Part shown: in pieces, positions 1 through 10,460 of the stretch
How positions within the stretch are numbered: position 1 is the first letter of the stretch
Layout: every line of letters begins with the position of its first letter
Assembly (NCBI GenBank): GCA_027485835.1
Contig: JAIXQG010000002.1
Coordinates: 944,681 to 1,008,680, forward strand
Reading direction: 5' to 3'
DNA from: Alphaproteobacteria bacterium
GTDB taxonomy: Bacteria > Pseudomonadota > Alphaproteobacteria > UBA2136 > UBA6156
DNA: 64,000 bases
Translations under genes and position numbers: made by a program
The notes under the pieces: model-generated
What the model was told of the DNA's origin: nothing
Database searches by the model: none
Seen by the model: only the letters and a program-made list of their open reading frames with translations

Positions 1-1
1 T

Positions 2-127
2 ATGGCGATTAACGGCAGCACCATACGCACGGTGGGGGATGTGCAGCAGGCGTTGGAGAGCAGCCGGAAGGAGTGGAGCTTTAGGTTGTTACGCGGAGGG
101 AAGGTTGTGAATATTCAGACGCGATAG
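2..127 (+). CDS. C-terminal end of an HtrA/Do-type periplasmic serine protease (5' partial)
   Basis: The window opens inside a reading frame that ends at 127. The visible 41 codons resemble the end of the last PDZ domain of DegP/DegQ proteases: an INGSTIRTVGDVQQAL stretch (ligand-binding helix region), then a strand with RLLRGGKVV. Such proteases degrade or refold misfolded envelope proteins in the periplasm. The assignment rests on this short tail and on the neighbour: a Do-type protease directly upstream of rarA is a common alphaproteobacterial order. The catalytic domain lies outside the window, so activity cannot be judged. Confidence 0.7.
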   Translation: MAINGSTIRTVGDVQQALESSRKEWSFRLLRGGKVVNIQTR

Positions 128-177
128 GCGGGGCTGGATATTGAAGAACCGAACTCTACTGGACAGCGGTGCTTTTT

Positions 178-313
178 GATTTTTCCTTGATGCTGCGCTC
201 CGCATCTACTGGTTTGTACACTTACGGTGCTCTCATCTGCGGAGAAAATCAAAAATCCCTCGCTGCCAGCGAGTTCCGGAGCCGAAACAACAACCGCCTT
301 ATGGCGGTTGGAT
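178..313. repeat. Extragenic element: long imperfect hairpin followed by an AACCGCC/GGCGGTT hairpin
   Basis: The gap between the protease and rarA holds nested inverted repeats: GATTTTT (178-184) pairs with AAAAATC (251-257), and inside it CTCCGCA (198-204) pairs with TGCGGAG (238-244). About 35 bases further on is a second hairpin, AACCGCC-TTAT-GGCGGTT (292-309). A similar two-hairpin layout with almost the same second hairpin lies at 44549-44660 upstream of queA. It could be an extragenic palindromic repeat family or a weak terminator; there is no proper T-run. Confidence 0.4.
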
Positions 314-384
314 CTCTGTAATATCGATTGATTTTTGTACCGCTTTAGCTTGCCGGAAGGGTTGGAAAAGCTTATGTTTCCGGC

Positions 385-1689
385 ATGAATACGGGGCGTG
401 GGTTGTTTGAGGCGTTGGGGCCGGTGGGAGAACCACTGGCGGCGCGTTTGCGGCCGAAGCGGCTGGAGGATGTGGTCGGGCAGGCGCATCTGGTGGGGGA
501 TGAGGGGATTTTATCCCGATTGATGGCGGCGGGTGTGCCGCAAAGTGTGATTTTTTGGGGACCGCCGGGGTGCGGCAAGACCACGTTGGCGCGGCTGTAT
601 GCGCAGGCGTTTGGGGCGGAGTTTGTGCAGATATCGGCGGTGTTGGCGGGCGTTGCAGATGTGCGCAAAGTAGTGGACGAAGCGCGGCATACGCAGAGCA
701 TGGGGCAGCGGACTGTGTTGTTTGTCGATGAGATTCATCGCTTTACCAAAGCCCAGCAGGACGCGTTTTTGCCGCACGTGGAAAGCGGCTTGTTGGTGCT
801 GGTGGGGGCCACTACCGAGAACCCGAGTTTTGCGCTGAACAATGCGTTGATTTCCCGCTGTACGGTGCTGCCCGTGAAGAGTTTGGAGCGGGCGGATTTG
901 GAGGCGATTTTGCTCTCGGCTGAGGCGGTGGTGGGGGCGCTGCCGGTGACGGAAGAGGCGCGGGGGGCGCTACTGGATTTGGCGCATGGCGATGCGCGGT
1001 ATTTTTTGAATTTGGTGGAGTTGGTGAGTGCGCTGCGTGTGAAGACTCCGCTGGACGTGGCGGGTTTGAAAGCAGCGATACCGGCGCGCTTGGCGTTGTA
1101 TGACAAGGGTGGCGATTGGCATTACGATTTGATCTCGGCTTTGCACAAAAGCGTGCGCGGTAGCGACCCCGATGCGGCGATGTATTACGTGGCGCGGATG
1201 ATGGCGGGCGGTGAGGACGGAATGTATCTGGCGCGCAGATTGATACGCATGGCGGTGGAGGATGTGGGTTTGGCCGACCCGCAGGCGTTGCCGATAGCGA
1301 TGGCGGCGCAGGAAAGTTACCGCACCATGGGCAGCCCCGAAGGCGATTTGAGCTTGGCGGAAGCGGCGGTATATATGGCGTTGGCGCCGAAAAGTAATGC
1401 GCTGTACAAGGCGTATAATGACGCCAAGATGTTGGCGGCGGCGACGGCGCATGTGGCGCCGCCCAAGCATATTGTGAATGCTCCGACCAAGATGATGAAA
1501 GAGCTGGGGCATGGTGCGGGGTATGCGTACGACCACGACACCGAGCATGGTTTTAGTGGTCAGAATTACTGGCCGGACGGCGTGGAACGGCCTGAGTTGT
1601 ACAAGCCCGTAGCGCGCGGATTTGAGCGCGAGATGCAGAAACGCATGGCGTATTTTGCGAAACTGCGCGATGATTTGAATCAAGAATAA
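385..1689 (+). CDS. rarA: Replication-associated recombination protein A (RarA/MgsA), AAA+ ATPase
   Basis: RarA is a clamp-loader-like AAA+ ATPase that acts at stalled replication forks in the cytoplasm. Residues 59-67 are the Walker A motif GPPGCGKTT, residues 113-120 the Walker B segment FVDEIHRF, and GATTENPSF near residue 140 is the sensor 1 region typical of the family. The C-terminal half carries the conserved tetramerisation region with the PKHIVNAPTKMMKELGHGAGY segment, split here as a description of residues about 356-377. At 434 residues it has the usual family length. It follows the Do-type protease, as in many alphaproteobacteria, and is followed after 22 bases by a hydrolase gene. 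Confidence 0.95.
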   Translation: MNTGRGLFEALGPVGEPLAARLRPKRLEDVVGQAHLVGDEGILSRLMAAGVPQSVIFWGPPGCGKTTLARLYAQAFGAEFVQISAVLAGVADVRKVVDEARHTQSMGQRTVLFVDEIHRFTKAQQDAFLPHVESGLLVLVGATTENPSFALNNALISRCTVLPVKSLERADLEAILLSAEAVVGALPVTEEARGALLDLAHGDARYFLNLVELVSALRVKTPLDVAGLKAAIPARLALYDKGGDWHYDLISALHKSVRGSDPDAAMYYVARMMAGGEDGMYLARRLIRMAVEDVGLADPQALPIAMAAQESYRTMGSPEGDLSLAEAAVYMALAPKSNALYKAYNDAKMLAAATAHVAPPKHIVNAPTKMMKELGHGAGYAYDHDTEHGFSGQNYWPDGVERPELYKPVARGFEREMQKRMAYFAKLRDDLNQE

Positions 1690-1711
1690 GATTTTAAGAA
1701 CAGACATTTAT

Positions 1712-2569
1712 ATGCCCGTATTTGAGAACCATATACCCGAAGGTGGTGCCAATGGCACGCTGGTGTGCCTGACCGGTGTGAACAGCGGTGCCTACCTGAT
1801 GCAAGGCGCTGTGGCGGCCCTAGGCGATGAGTGGCAGGTGCTGCGTATGAATACGCCGGGAGTGGATGGGATGAGGTTGCCGATCCCGTTTTCTCCGAAA
1901 GCGTATGCCAAGCTGGTGTTGGAGATTCTGGACAAGGAAGGTGTGCAGAACTTTGTATTGCTGGGGCATAGCCTGGGCGGGTATGCCGCGCAGGAACTGG
2001 CGCGGATGGCGCCGGAGCGCGTGCAGAAACTCATACTGGTGAGTACCAGCCGCGGCCAGCCCGACACCGCCATGGATGTGGCGATGATGCAGAAGAAGCT
2101 GGGGATGCCGTTCTGGGATTTTCAGAAGCTGATGGCGCAGAATGACGCCAAGGGGCACGAGCCGTTGTTCGGGCCGGAGTTTGCGCATCGGGAGCCGGAG
2201 GTGTTCCGTGCGTTTTTGGAGTTGCGGCGTGCGCATTTGCCGGCGCAGAGCGTGAGCTTGGCGCATCTTTCCGCCGGTGGGATGTTTAGTAGTGCGGCGT
2301 GGGTGCGGCGTTTGACGATGCCGACGCTGGTAATACACGGCAGTGCGGATATTCTGGTAAGTGCGCGCAGTGGACACAAACTGGCGAATGCGTTACCGCA
2401 TGCGCAGTGGCTGGAGCTGTTTGATGTGGGGCACTTCCCCATGCTGGAGTACGCGAGTTTTTGGAACAAGGTGCGCCAGTTTATGCAGGGTGCGAATTTA
2501 GGAGAACCTGCGAATCAGCCGGAAGGCTTTTTGCAGAAAATGTGGAAGGGATTGTGGTTCAGTGGTTAA
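1712..2569 (+). CDS. Alpha/beta-fold hydrolase
   Basis: This is a 285-residue cytoplasmic alpha/beta hydrolase with no signal peptide. The nucleophile elbow GHSLGG places the catalytic serine at about residue 87. HGSADILVSA supplies the likely acid and GHFPMLEY near the C-terminus the likely histidine, so the triad looks complete. The substrate cannot be read from sequence; esters and peroxidase-like relatives are all possible. Its end overlaps the rluC start by 8 bases, suggesting translational coupling. In many alphaproteobacteria crcB lies between rarA and rluC; here this hydrolase occupies that place. Confidence 0.85.
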   Translation: MPVFENHIPEGGANGTLVCLTGVNSGAYLMQGAVAALGDEWQVLRMNTPGVDGMRLPIPFSPKAYAKLVLEILDKEGVQNFVLLGHSLGGYAAQELARMAPERVQKLILVSTSRGQPDTAMDVAMMQKKLGMPFWDFQKLMAQNDAKGHEPLFGPEFAHREPEVFRAFLELRRAHLPAQSVSLAHLSAGGMFSSAAWVRRLTMPTLVIHGSADILVSARSGHKLANALPHAQWLELFDVGHFPMLEYASFWNKVRQFMQGANLGEPANQPEGFLQKMWKGLWFSG

Positions 2570-3551
2570 TTATCGGCCGTTTAAAAAGGGTAAGGCGACG
2601 GCGCCTTTGGGGGAGCTTAAGATTACCGAAAGTGAAGATGGGCAGCGGCTGGACCGTTGGCTGAAAGGCATGTTTGCGGATGTGCCGTACATTGGTTTGC
2701 AAAAGCTGATACGCACCGGCAAGGTGCGCATCAACGGTACCAAAGCCAAGGCCGATGCACGGCTGGCGACGGCGGATGTGGTGACGTATCCGGCCGATTT
2801 TGGGGAACAGGATGTAGTGCGTGGTAAGGCGCGCGAGGGCGTGGCGTACCAGGCCAGCAGCGAAGACATGGCGATGCTGGATGAATGCACCGTGTATGAA
2901 GATGACGCGATGCTGGTGCTGAACAAGCCCGCCGGTTTGCCCGCGCAGGCGGGTGGTGGGCAGGTGCGGAGCCTTGATAGGATTTTTGACAGTGTGTATG
3001 GCGAGAAGGCCCCGAAGCTGGTGCACCGGTTAGACCGTGAGACGACGGGTTTGATTGTATGCGCGAAAAACCGCACCATGGCAGCCGCGCTGACGGCGCA
3101 GTTTGCGGCGCGGGAGACGGAGAAGACGTATCTGAGCGTGGTGGTGGGAAAATTGCCGGGGAAAAGTGGCGAGATTACGGCGAACATTGCCAAGGTGGGG
3201 CCTTTTGCCAAGGTGGATAAGAAGGGGGATGTTGCGCATACGAGCTGGCGCTGGTTGGCATCCGACGGCGATTTGCACCTGCTGGCGTGTGTGCCGCACA
3301 CGGGGCGGATGAACCAGTTGCGCGTGCACCTTGAACACATTGGGTTGCCGATGGTGGGCGACGACAAATACGGCAATGCGCAGGTGAAAGAGGTGGGGAA
3401 GACGTTGCATGCGAGTGGGAAAATTCCGCTGTATTTGCATGCGTGGAAATTGGTAATTGCCCACCCGAAAACGGGTGAAGCCCTGCATTTGGAAGCGCCG
3501 TTGCCCGAGCATGTGGCAGCGTTTGCGGCACGCAGCGGCTGGAAGGCTTGA
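2562..3551 (+). CDS. rluC: Ribosomal large subunit pseudouridine synthase, RluC/RluD family
   Basis: The product isomerises uridines to pseudouridine in 23S rRNA. An N-terminal S4-like RNA-binding domain (about residues 25-80, with RTGKVRING) precedes the catalytic domain, whose motif HRLDRETTGL puts the catalytic aspartate at residue 158. The late HTGRMNQLRVHL segment is another family signature. The GTG start at 2562 lies inside the end of the preceding gene; it is the only start that keeps the S4 domain. RluC is preferred over RluD because of the gene order with rarA, but the exact target uridines cannot be told. Confidence 0.9.
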   Translation: MVNYRPFKKGKATAPLGELKITESEDGQRLDRWLKGMFADVPYIGLQKLIRTGKVRINGTKAKADARLATADVVTYPADFGEQDVVRGKAREGVAYQASSEDMAMLDECTVYEDDAMLVLNKPAGLPAQAGGGQVRSLDRIFDSVYGEKAPKLVHRLDRETTGLIVCAKNRTMAAALTAQFAARETEKTYLSVVVGKLPGKSGEITANIAKVGPFAKVDKKGDVAHTSWRWLASDGDLHLLACVPHTGRMNQLRVHLEHIGLPMVGDDKYGNAQVKEVGKTLHASGKIPLYLHAWKLVIAHPKTGEALHLEAPLPEHVAAFAARSGWKA

Positions 3552-3637
3552 CCCTGACGACCCGTGCGTTAGCATGGCACTTAAGAACATAAGCGCTGCC
3601 TTTGCGGCATAAGATAAGAACGACGGGGATATACATC

Positions 3638-6313
3638 ATGCAGGTTTGGAAAATTGCGGCGATTAGTTTGGGCGCTTTGGCAGGTGTATCGGTTGCCGCT
3701 TTGGGCGGTGCGCTTTACTGGGTGCAGAACAGCGACCTGAGCGGTGTAGCGGCATGGGCCGTGGAAAAGCAAGGTTACGGCGTGGAATTTGATGGGCCCG
3801 TGACGTTGAAGCTTTGGCCTGCCGGGCACTTGGCGACCGGTAAGGTTGTGGTGAAGGGTGCCGATGGCAAGCCCATGGTTTCGACTGATGAAGCCCAACT
3901 GCAATGGAACTGGGGCAGTGGCGCGCTGCCTTGGAAGGATATCCAGATTACCCGCATTGCCGCAGCGAACCCGACTGTGACGTTGGTACGCACCAAAGAT
4001 GGCAATGCCAACTGGGACACGTATGTAGCCAGTGAAGACAAGATGGCGGCAGAGGCCACCGAAGTGCCGGTGGAGCAGGCCCAGCAATTGCCGCTGGGTA
4101 TGCTGGCCGCCACACAATTGGACATTGTGAATTTGAATGCGCGGTATGAAGATGCGGTGAGCGGGCAGAAGGTTGTGGCGAAGAACGTCAACCTAAATGC
4201 CTCTACCGAAGGTACCGAAGCGACCACGACCTTGAACGGTACGGTGAATGACCAAGACGTCAAGGGCCGTGTGGTGGTGGATGTGGCCGACCTTGAGACG
4301 ATCCCGTTACAAGGCAAACTGGAAGCGGCCGGTTTGAAGGTGGCGATGAATGGCCGCGTGCGCAACCAGCAGGCGTTTGCCGGGCTTGTAAATGCCGAAA
4401 CCGATAACCTGAAAGCTACCCTTGCCGCGTTGATGGGTAAGGCGCCGGAGCAGGCGCCTGCGGCGGCGTTCCGTTTAGGCGGTGATGTGGATGTGGGTGG
4501 TGAGAAGTTGGTGCTGCGGAATTTCTCGACCCGTTTAGGCGAATTGCTGCAAGCGAATGGCGATGTGGAAGTGAATCTGGGCGACACGCCCAGCGCCAAG
4601 GGTGACATTACCGTGCAGGGCAGCAACCTGCGCCAGTTAGCCGAGTTGGCTTTGGGGGCGGAACAGCCGACGATACCGGCCAGCAGTTTTGAGGTTTTTA
4701 CCAAACTTGCCGGCCAGGATGCGGTGGAGTTGGAAGATTTGCAGGCGTCGATTGGGTCGCTGCTGCGGGCCTCCGGCAAGGTACGCATTGTGCCGAAGGA
4801 TGGCATGCCGGACGTGGATGCGACGCTGAGCATGACCGCGCCGAACTTTAAGAACTTGCTGAATGCTGTGGGGCAGAGCGGGGAGTATCCGAGCAAGGCC
4901 CTTGCCGTGAAGACGACGGTGAAGGGGCGTGGCGAAACTTATGAAGTGAAGGGCCTGACCGCGCAGCTGGATGAGATTGCTGACATGAAAGCCGACACGA
5001 CGGTGACGTTGGGTGAGACACCTGCCGTGAATGGCGCGTTTACCGTGGAAGGCGCTAATTTGCGCACCGCGGCGGCCGGTTTTGGTGTGGCTGCCGAGGC
5101 GTTGCCGGAAACCGCGTTTAACATCAAGGCGGCGGTGAGTGGTAAGGGCACGTTGAAGATTGACGATTTGGCCGTGAATCTGCCGCAGTTGCTGGAAGCA
5201 ACGGGTAAGGGCTCGGTAACCCTTGGCACGCCTACGAACGTGGTAGCGACACTTGATGTGACCCGCATGAACCTGACGGCGCTGGGGTATTGCGCGGTGG
5301 ATGTTCCGACCGAAACCGCTGCGCCCAGCAAGGATGCACCGAGTGCCAGCAACAGCGATGCGCCGTGGAGCGATGAGGTGATTAACGTGGATGCGCTGCG
5401 TGGCGTTGCGTTTGATATTACGGTGAATGCCAAGGGCATCGATTGCAAACGCCTGCCGATGGAGAGTGCGGTGGTGAAACTGTTTAACACCCCCAGCCAA
5501 TTGGATGTGCGCGATGTGAGCGTGAACCTGAAAGACGGCGGTACGCTGAAGCTGACCGGTAAGCTGGAGCACGCCGGTACGCCTGCTCTGGTAGTGAATG
5601 CGACCACTACCAAGCTGCGTGTAGAGCAACTGGTGCCCGTTTTGGCGAGCAAAGGCGTTGAGCTGCCGTTGGACACCACCGCGCAGTTTAACAGCCGCGG
5701 CGACACCACACGCAAACTGGCGCAGAACCTTGACGGGACACTGAATGTGACCGCCGATGAAGGGAAGCTGCCGTACACCAATTTGATGGGTGCGGCCTCT
5801 AACATTGCGAAACTGGTGCAAGGGACCAGCGCCACCGCGCCGAGCAATGGCAGCGGCAATGTGGATAGTTTGAAGGCGCGTTATACCATTCGGCAAGGTG
5901 TGGCCACTACCGACGAGCTGACCGTAGCCACCGGTAACGGTGCGATGAAGCTGGTGGGTGAAGGCACCGTGGATTTGCCGGCGTGGGTGATTAACTATAA
6001 GCTTACGCCATCGTTAAACGCCGGTGATGACATGCTGGCCGTGCCGGTGGTGGTTAAAGGCCCGCTGACTGCGCCGAGCATTGGTGCTGACCCGAACTTT
6101 ACCGCGAAGGTGACAGGCCGACTGGCTGGGCAGGCGTTGGAAGGCGCCTTGGGCAAAGAAGCCGGTAAGGCTGTAGGTGGTGCGCTGGGTGGGATTATTT
6201 CCGGCCAGGGGATTACCAGCAGTACCGTTGGTGATCTGATTAATGCATTCGGGAAAAAGAAGGCTGCGCCTGCGGCGGAGGCGGCTCCGGCGGAAACTCC
6301 GGCTGCGGAATAA
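3638..6313 (+). CDS. AsmA family envelope protein
   Basis: This 891-residue protein has one N-terminal membrane segment (about residues 3-25) followed by a long periplasmic region rich in beta strands. AsmA-like proteins are thought to form elongated grooves between inner and outer membrane and to help phospholipid transport or outer-membrane assembly. The start KIAAISLGALAG, repeated LxxGxxxVxLG blocks such as NGDVEVNLGDTPSAKGDITV, and a C-terminal AsmA-type domain support the family. The tail is low complexity with Ala, Pro and Glu. The ATG at 3638 is preferred to the upstream TTG because it starts directly at the membrane helix. A terminator follows 16 bases after the stop. Confidence 0.85.
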   Translation: MQVWKIAAISLGALAGVSVAALGGALYWVQNSDLSGVAAWAVEKQGYGVEFDGPVTLKLWPAGHLATGKVVVKGADGKPMVSTDEAQLQWNWGSGALPWKDIQITRIAAANPTVTLVRTKDGNANWDTYVASEDKMAAEATEVPVEQAQQLPLGMLAATQLDIVNLNARYEDAVSGQKVVAKNVNLNASTEGTEATTTLNGTVNDQDVKGRVVVDVADLETIPLQGKLEAAGLKVAMNGRVRNQQAFAGLVNAETDNLKATLAALMGKAPEQAPAAAFRLGGDVDVGGEKLVLRNFSTRLGELLQANGDVEVNLGDTPSAKGDITVQGSNLRQLAELALGAEQPTIPASSFEVFTKLAGQDAVELEDLQASIGSLLRASGKVRIVPKDGMPDVDATLSMTAPNFKNLLNAVGQSGEYPSKALAVKTTVKGRGETYEVKGLTAQLDEIADMKADTTVTLGETPAVNGAFTVEGANLRTAAAGFGVAAEALPETAFNIKAAVSGKGTLKIDDLAVNLPQLLEATGKGSVTLGTPTNVVATLDVTRMNLTALGYCAVDVPTETAAPSKDAPSASNSDAPWSDEVINVDALRGVAFDITVNAKGIDCKRLPMESAVVKLFNTPSQLDVRDVSVNLKDGGTLKLTGKLEHAGTPALVVNATTTKLRVEQLVPVLASKGVELPLDTTAQFNSRGDTTRKLAQNLDGTLNVTADEGKLPYTNLMGAASNIAKLVQGTSATAPSNGSGNVDSLKARYTIRQGVATTDELTVATGNGAMKLVGEGTVDLPAWVINYKLTPSLNAGDDMLAVPVVVKGPLTAPSIGADPNFTAKVTGRLAGQALEGALGKEAGKAVGGALGGIISGQGITSSTVGDLINAFGKKKAAPAAEAAPAETPAAE

Positions 6314-6320
6314 GACGATA

Positions 6321-6351
6321 AAAAAAAAAGAGCCCTACGGGGCTCTTTTTT
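6321..6351. terminator. Bidirectional intrinsic terminator after the AsmA gene
   Basis: A perfect 6-bp stem GAGCCC/GGGCTC with loop TACG (6330-6345) is followed by six T and preceded by an A-run. It can end transcription of the AsmA gene on the plus strand and of the lipoprotein gene at 6369-6767 on the minus strand. Confidence 0.9.
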
Positions 6352-6368
6352 AGGATTTCGTTTGCTGG

Positions 6369-6767
6369 TTACTTGGTGGCGGTGTTGCCGGTTGGGTTGG
6401 GCATTAGCGTGCAGGTGGCAAGTTGTTTTTCATACACATAATCTGGCTGGCTGCTGGAGCTGGCGGTGGTGTAGAAGATGGCCTGATTACCGTTGACCCA
6501 CCAAACAAAATGGCCGGTAGAGGGCGTACGGGACTTGCTGGTATGGTATTTGACGCCGTTGGCGGCCTTAACCTGCTTGAGGGTGTAGGTGAGGTTGCCG
6601 TCGTTGTTCGGGACGGTAACGAGGGCGGTTGTGCTGTTGGGGTAGCTGGCTTGGACGGCGGTATAGGCACCATCGCAACCATAAGCGTTGGTGGGTTGCG
6701 GCGGGTTTTGCTGCGAGCTGGCGCAAGCGGCGAAGAGCAGCGGGGCGGCGATGAGGGCGTATTTCAT
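6369..6767 (-). CDS. Small lipoprotein with MliC-like (lysozyme inhibitor) domain
   Basis: The 132-residue product starts with a lipoprotein signal peptide whose lipobox (FAAC) makes Cys15 the lipidated residue. The mature part resembles MliC/PliC domains: an early Cys in NAYGCDG, a strand pair, then HFVWWVNGNQAIFYT in place of the family's FWTKGDEA segment, and a second Cys near the C-terminus that could form the usual disulphide. MliC proteins inhibit c-type lysozymes at the cell surface. The match is partial, so the inhibitory role is an inference. It is a single-gene unit between two terminators. Confidence 0.65.
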   Translation of the reverse strand: MKYALIAAPLLFAACASSQQNPPQPTNAYGCDGAYTAVQASYPNSTTALVTVPNNDGNLTYTLKQVKAANGVKYHTSKSRTPSTGHFVWWVNGNQAIFYTTASSSSQPDYVYEKQLATCTLMPNPTGNTATK

Positions 6768-6861
6768 GGGTGTATTTCCTTGTTTGGCTTCGGTTTGCAG
6801 GGGTAATGCGTACGGGCTTGAATTGTTGCGAGTATGGGGTGGGATTTTGAGATTTCAAGGA

Positions 6862-6894
6862 CAAAAAAACAGCCTTCCCCAAGAGAGAAGGCTG
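6862..6894 (-). terminator. Intrinsic terminator for the minus-strand gene at 6923-7330
   Basis: Stem CAGCCTT/AAGGCTG (6870-6876 with 6888-6894) is followed on the minus strand by a run of seven T. Confidence 0.85.
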
Positions 6895-6922
6895 CGCGAG
6901 ATGAGAGGCTATCGCTCTCGGT

Positions 6923-7330
6923 TCAGGTGAAGTCGGTGAACTTCCAGTCGCTGAGGTCTTTGCCAGCTTCCTTGTCGACTTTTCTGATGAAGAGTTCTTC
7001 CCAGATCAGTTTAGGAGGGCCGGAGGGCTGGCGTTCGTACGTCAGCACTTTGAAGTGCCCGGTGCGGCTGTCTTTGAACATCACCGGATAAATACCGGGG
7101 CGTTCATCGAACACCAAGACCTGCTGGGCGTTGTGAAGATCGCGGCGGGCGTCGCCCGCGTAGTGGAAGAGGATCTTCAGCATTTCTCGTACATGGTAGG
7201 GGAGCTTGTTACCTTCTCCTTTCGGATCGAGAAACAGCCTTACTTCATTACGGCTGAGGCGGCCCGGGGCAATACGCCGACGGGGCAGTTGGCGATAGAT
7301 TTTAACTCTAGGGAGATTGAGGGAGGTCAT
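6923..7330 (-). CDS. Hypothetical protein, basic, about 135 residues
   Basis: I do not recognise a family. The protein has a basic N-terminus (KIYRQLPRRRIAPGRLSR), no membrane segment and no cysteine, and a C-terminal part with KLIWEELFIRK. It looks cytoplasmic. The ATG at 7330 is chosen because GGAAAG lies at a suitable distance upstream; a second ATG fifteen bases earlier would add five residues. It has its own terminator downstream and lies after the stand-alone nucleotidyltransferase gene, separated from it by another terminator, so the two are probably not co-transcribed. Confidence 0.6.
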   Translation of the reverse strand: MTSLNLPRVKIYRQLPRRRIAPGRLSRNEVRLFLDPKGEGNKLPYHVREMLKILFHYAGDARRDLHNAQQVLVFDERPGIYPVMFKDSRTGHFKVLTYERQPSGPPKLIWEELFIRKVDKEAGKDLSDWKFTDFT

Positions 7331-7444
7331 GGCGCATCTTTCCATGCAGTATCAGGCTTTGTAGCCTGCAAAAAAATAATAACTGCCGCAGAATACCGGC
7401 GGCAAGAACAGCGCGAAATTAGCCTTTTTGTATGCAGGTTGCAA

Positions 7445-7475
7445 GGGGGAAAAGAGCCTCCTGCGCGGGGAGGCT
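7445..7475 (-). terminator. Intrinsic terminator for the nucleotidyltransferase gene
   Basis: Stem AGCCTCC/GGAGGCT (7455-7461 with 7469-7475); on the minus strand it is followed by CTCTTTTCCCC. Confidence 0.75.
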
Positions 7476-7488
7476 TAGTGCTGTCTTT

Positions 7489-8142
7489 TCAGTCTTGAGG
7501 CTTGAGGTTGTCGGGTATGATAAATTCCCATCCTTCGTAGCGGCCGCCGGGGGCTGTAAAACGTTCGACACGAGTGCGTGTGCGTTCGAAATTACGGGGG
7601 TCGAGCTTGCGGCGCAATGTGAGGGTTTTATCGACCATATCGTTGTAGAATGCCTCGGTTATCCACACCTCCTCGCCATCGGAGACGATGTCGCAGAAGC
7701 CGAGGTCGGTGTCGTTGAAGACATCGAACGGATGGAAGTTGTGTTCCAGGATCGTTATGCCGATATCCTTTGTTGTGTACCAGTAAGGTTTAAACTGCGG
7801 CTTGAGAACCAGCACAAACGGTTTATCGGCGTCGGCAAGTTTCTTTTCTTTGTGCAGATGGAGCATGTGCAGCAGGTGGGGATCGTAGAGGGAAAAATGC
7901 CGGCGTACGTCTTCCCTGCCGTAAGGAGGTTTGAGCGCCAGAAATCCCTCGTTTGTCAGCATGATATCGATATCTTTTGTGGCGTCGGTGTGCCCCAGCA
8001 AGACGGAGTCGCGCAGGAAGCCTCCGTAAACCGCGAAAGGATGACCGATGTTTCCGAGAAGAAGCTTGATATGTTTTAACAGATGCATGTCCGGATACGG
8101 AAGGCCTGCTTGCTTGAGCGTCATGATCTTGATATTGCTCAT
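7489..8142 (-). CDS. Stand-alone nucleotidyltransferase-fold protein
   Basis: The 217-residue protein has the polymerase-beta-type nucleotidyltransferase core: VYGGFLRDSVLLG (GG at 40-41, RD at 44-45) followed by DIDI at 57-60. This is the signature of the head domain of tRNA CCA-adding enzymes and poly(A) polymerases. It lacks their RNA-binding body and is about half their length, so it is not a housekeeping CCA enzyme. The C-terminal part is rich in aromatic and charged residues (GRYEGWEFIIPDN). Start chosen by GGAG eight bases upstream. Substrate unknown; nucleotide addition to RNA, protein or a small molecule is possible. Confidence 0.7.
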   Translation of the reverse strand: MSNIKIMTLKQAGLPYPDMHLLKHIKLLLGNIGHPFAVYGGFLRDSVLLGHTDATKDIDIMLTNEGFLALKPPYGREDVRRHFSLYDPHLLHMLHLHKEKKLADADKPFVLVLKPQFKPYWYTTKDIGITILEHNFHPFDVFNDTDLGFCDIVSDGEEVWITEAFYNDMVDKTLTLRRKLDPRNFERTRTRVERFTAPGGRYEGWEFIIPDNLKPQD

Positions 8143-8228
8143 GGTAAATCTCCGGTGAGCTCTCGAAACGGGGTGGTTAATGTATACCTAGTGAAATTGA
8201 GAGCGTTCGGCAAGAGAAATTTGTGCTG

Positions 8229-8256
8229 AAAAAAGCCCGACGAGTCGGGCTTTTTT
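8229..8256. terminator. Bidirectional intrinsic terminator downstream of acs
   Basis: Six A, stem GCCCGA/TCGGGC with loop CGAG, six T. On the minus strand it ends acs; no plus-strand gene ends here. Confidence 0.9.
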
Positions 8257-8267
8257 GTTTCGTGAGG

Positions 8268-10238
<1,971 letters not shown>

Positions 10239-10394
10239 GGTACAGTCTCCTCACGAGTCCTTTATGGTTATTGGGTTTAGGATACTCCGGTTTTGAGGGC
10301 CTGACAGGGGGGAGGTGTGCAGTGCGGCAGGAGGATTGTGTGAATAAAATCAATATTTTGAATTATGTAGGATGTTTGGTGCACCGCAAAAGGG

Positions 10395-10427
10395 CAGGCG
10401 AAAGCCTGAATAACAGGCGAAAGCCTA
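10395..10427. repeat. Two tandem GAAA-tetraloop hairpins upstream of tamA
   Basis: CAGGCGAAAGCCTG (10395-10408) and CAGGCGAAAGCCTA (10414-10427) are repeated with a 19-base period in the acs-tamA gap. Each forms an AGGC/GCCT stem capped by a GAAA (GNRA) loop. They would sit in the tamA 5' untranslated region or promoter. The rest of the gap (10239-10394, 10428-10460) shows nothing I can assign. Confidence 0.5.
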
Positions 10428-10460
10428 GGCGGATAGCCACATTTATGGTGTTGTACACGC

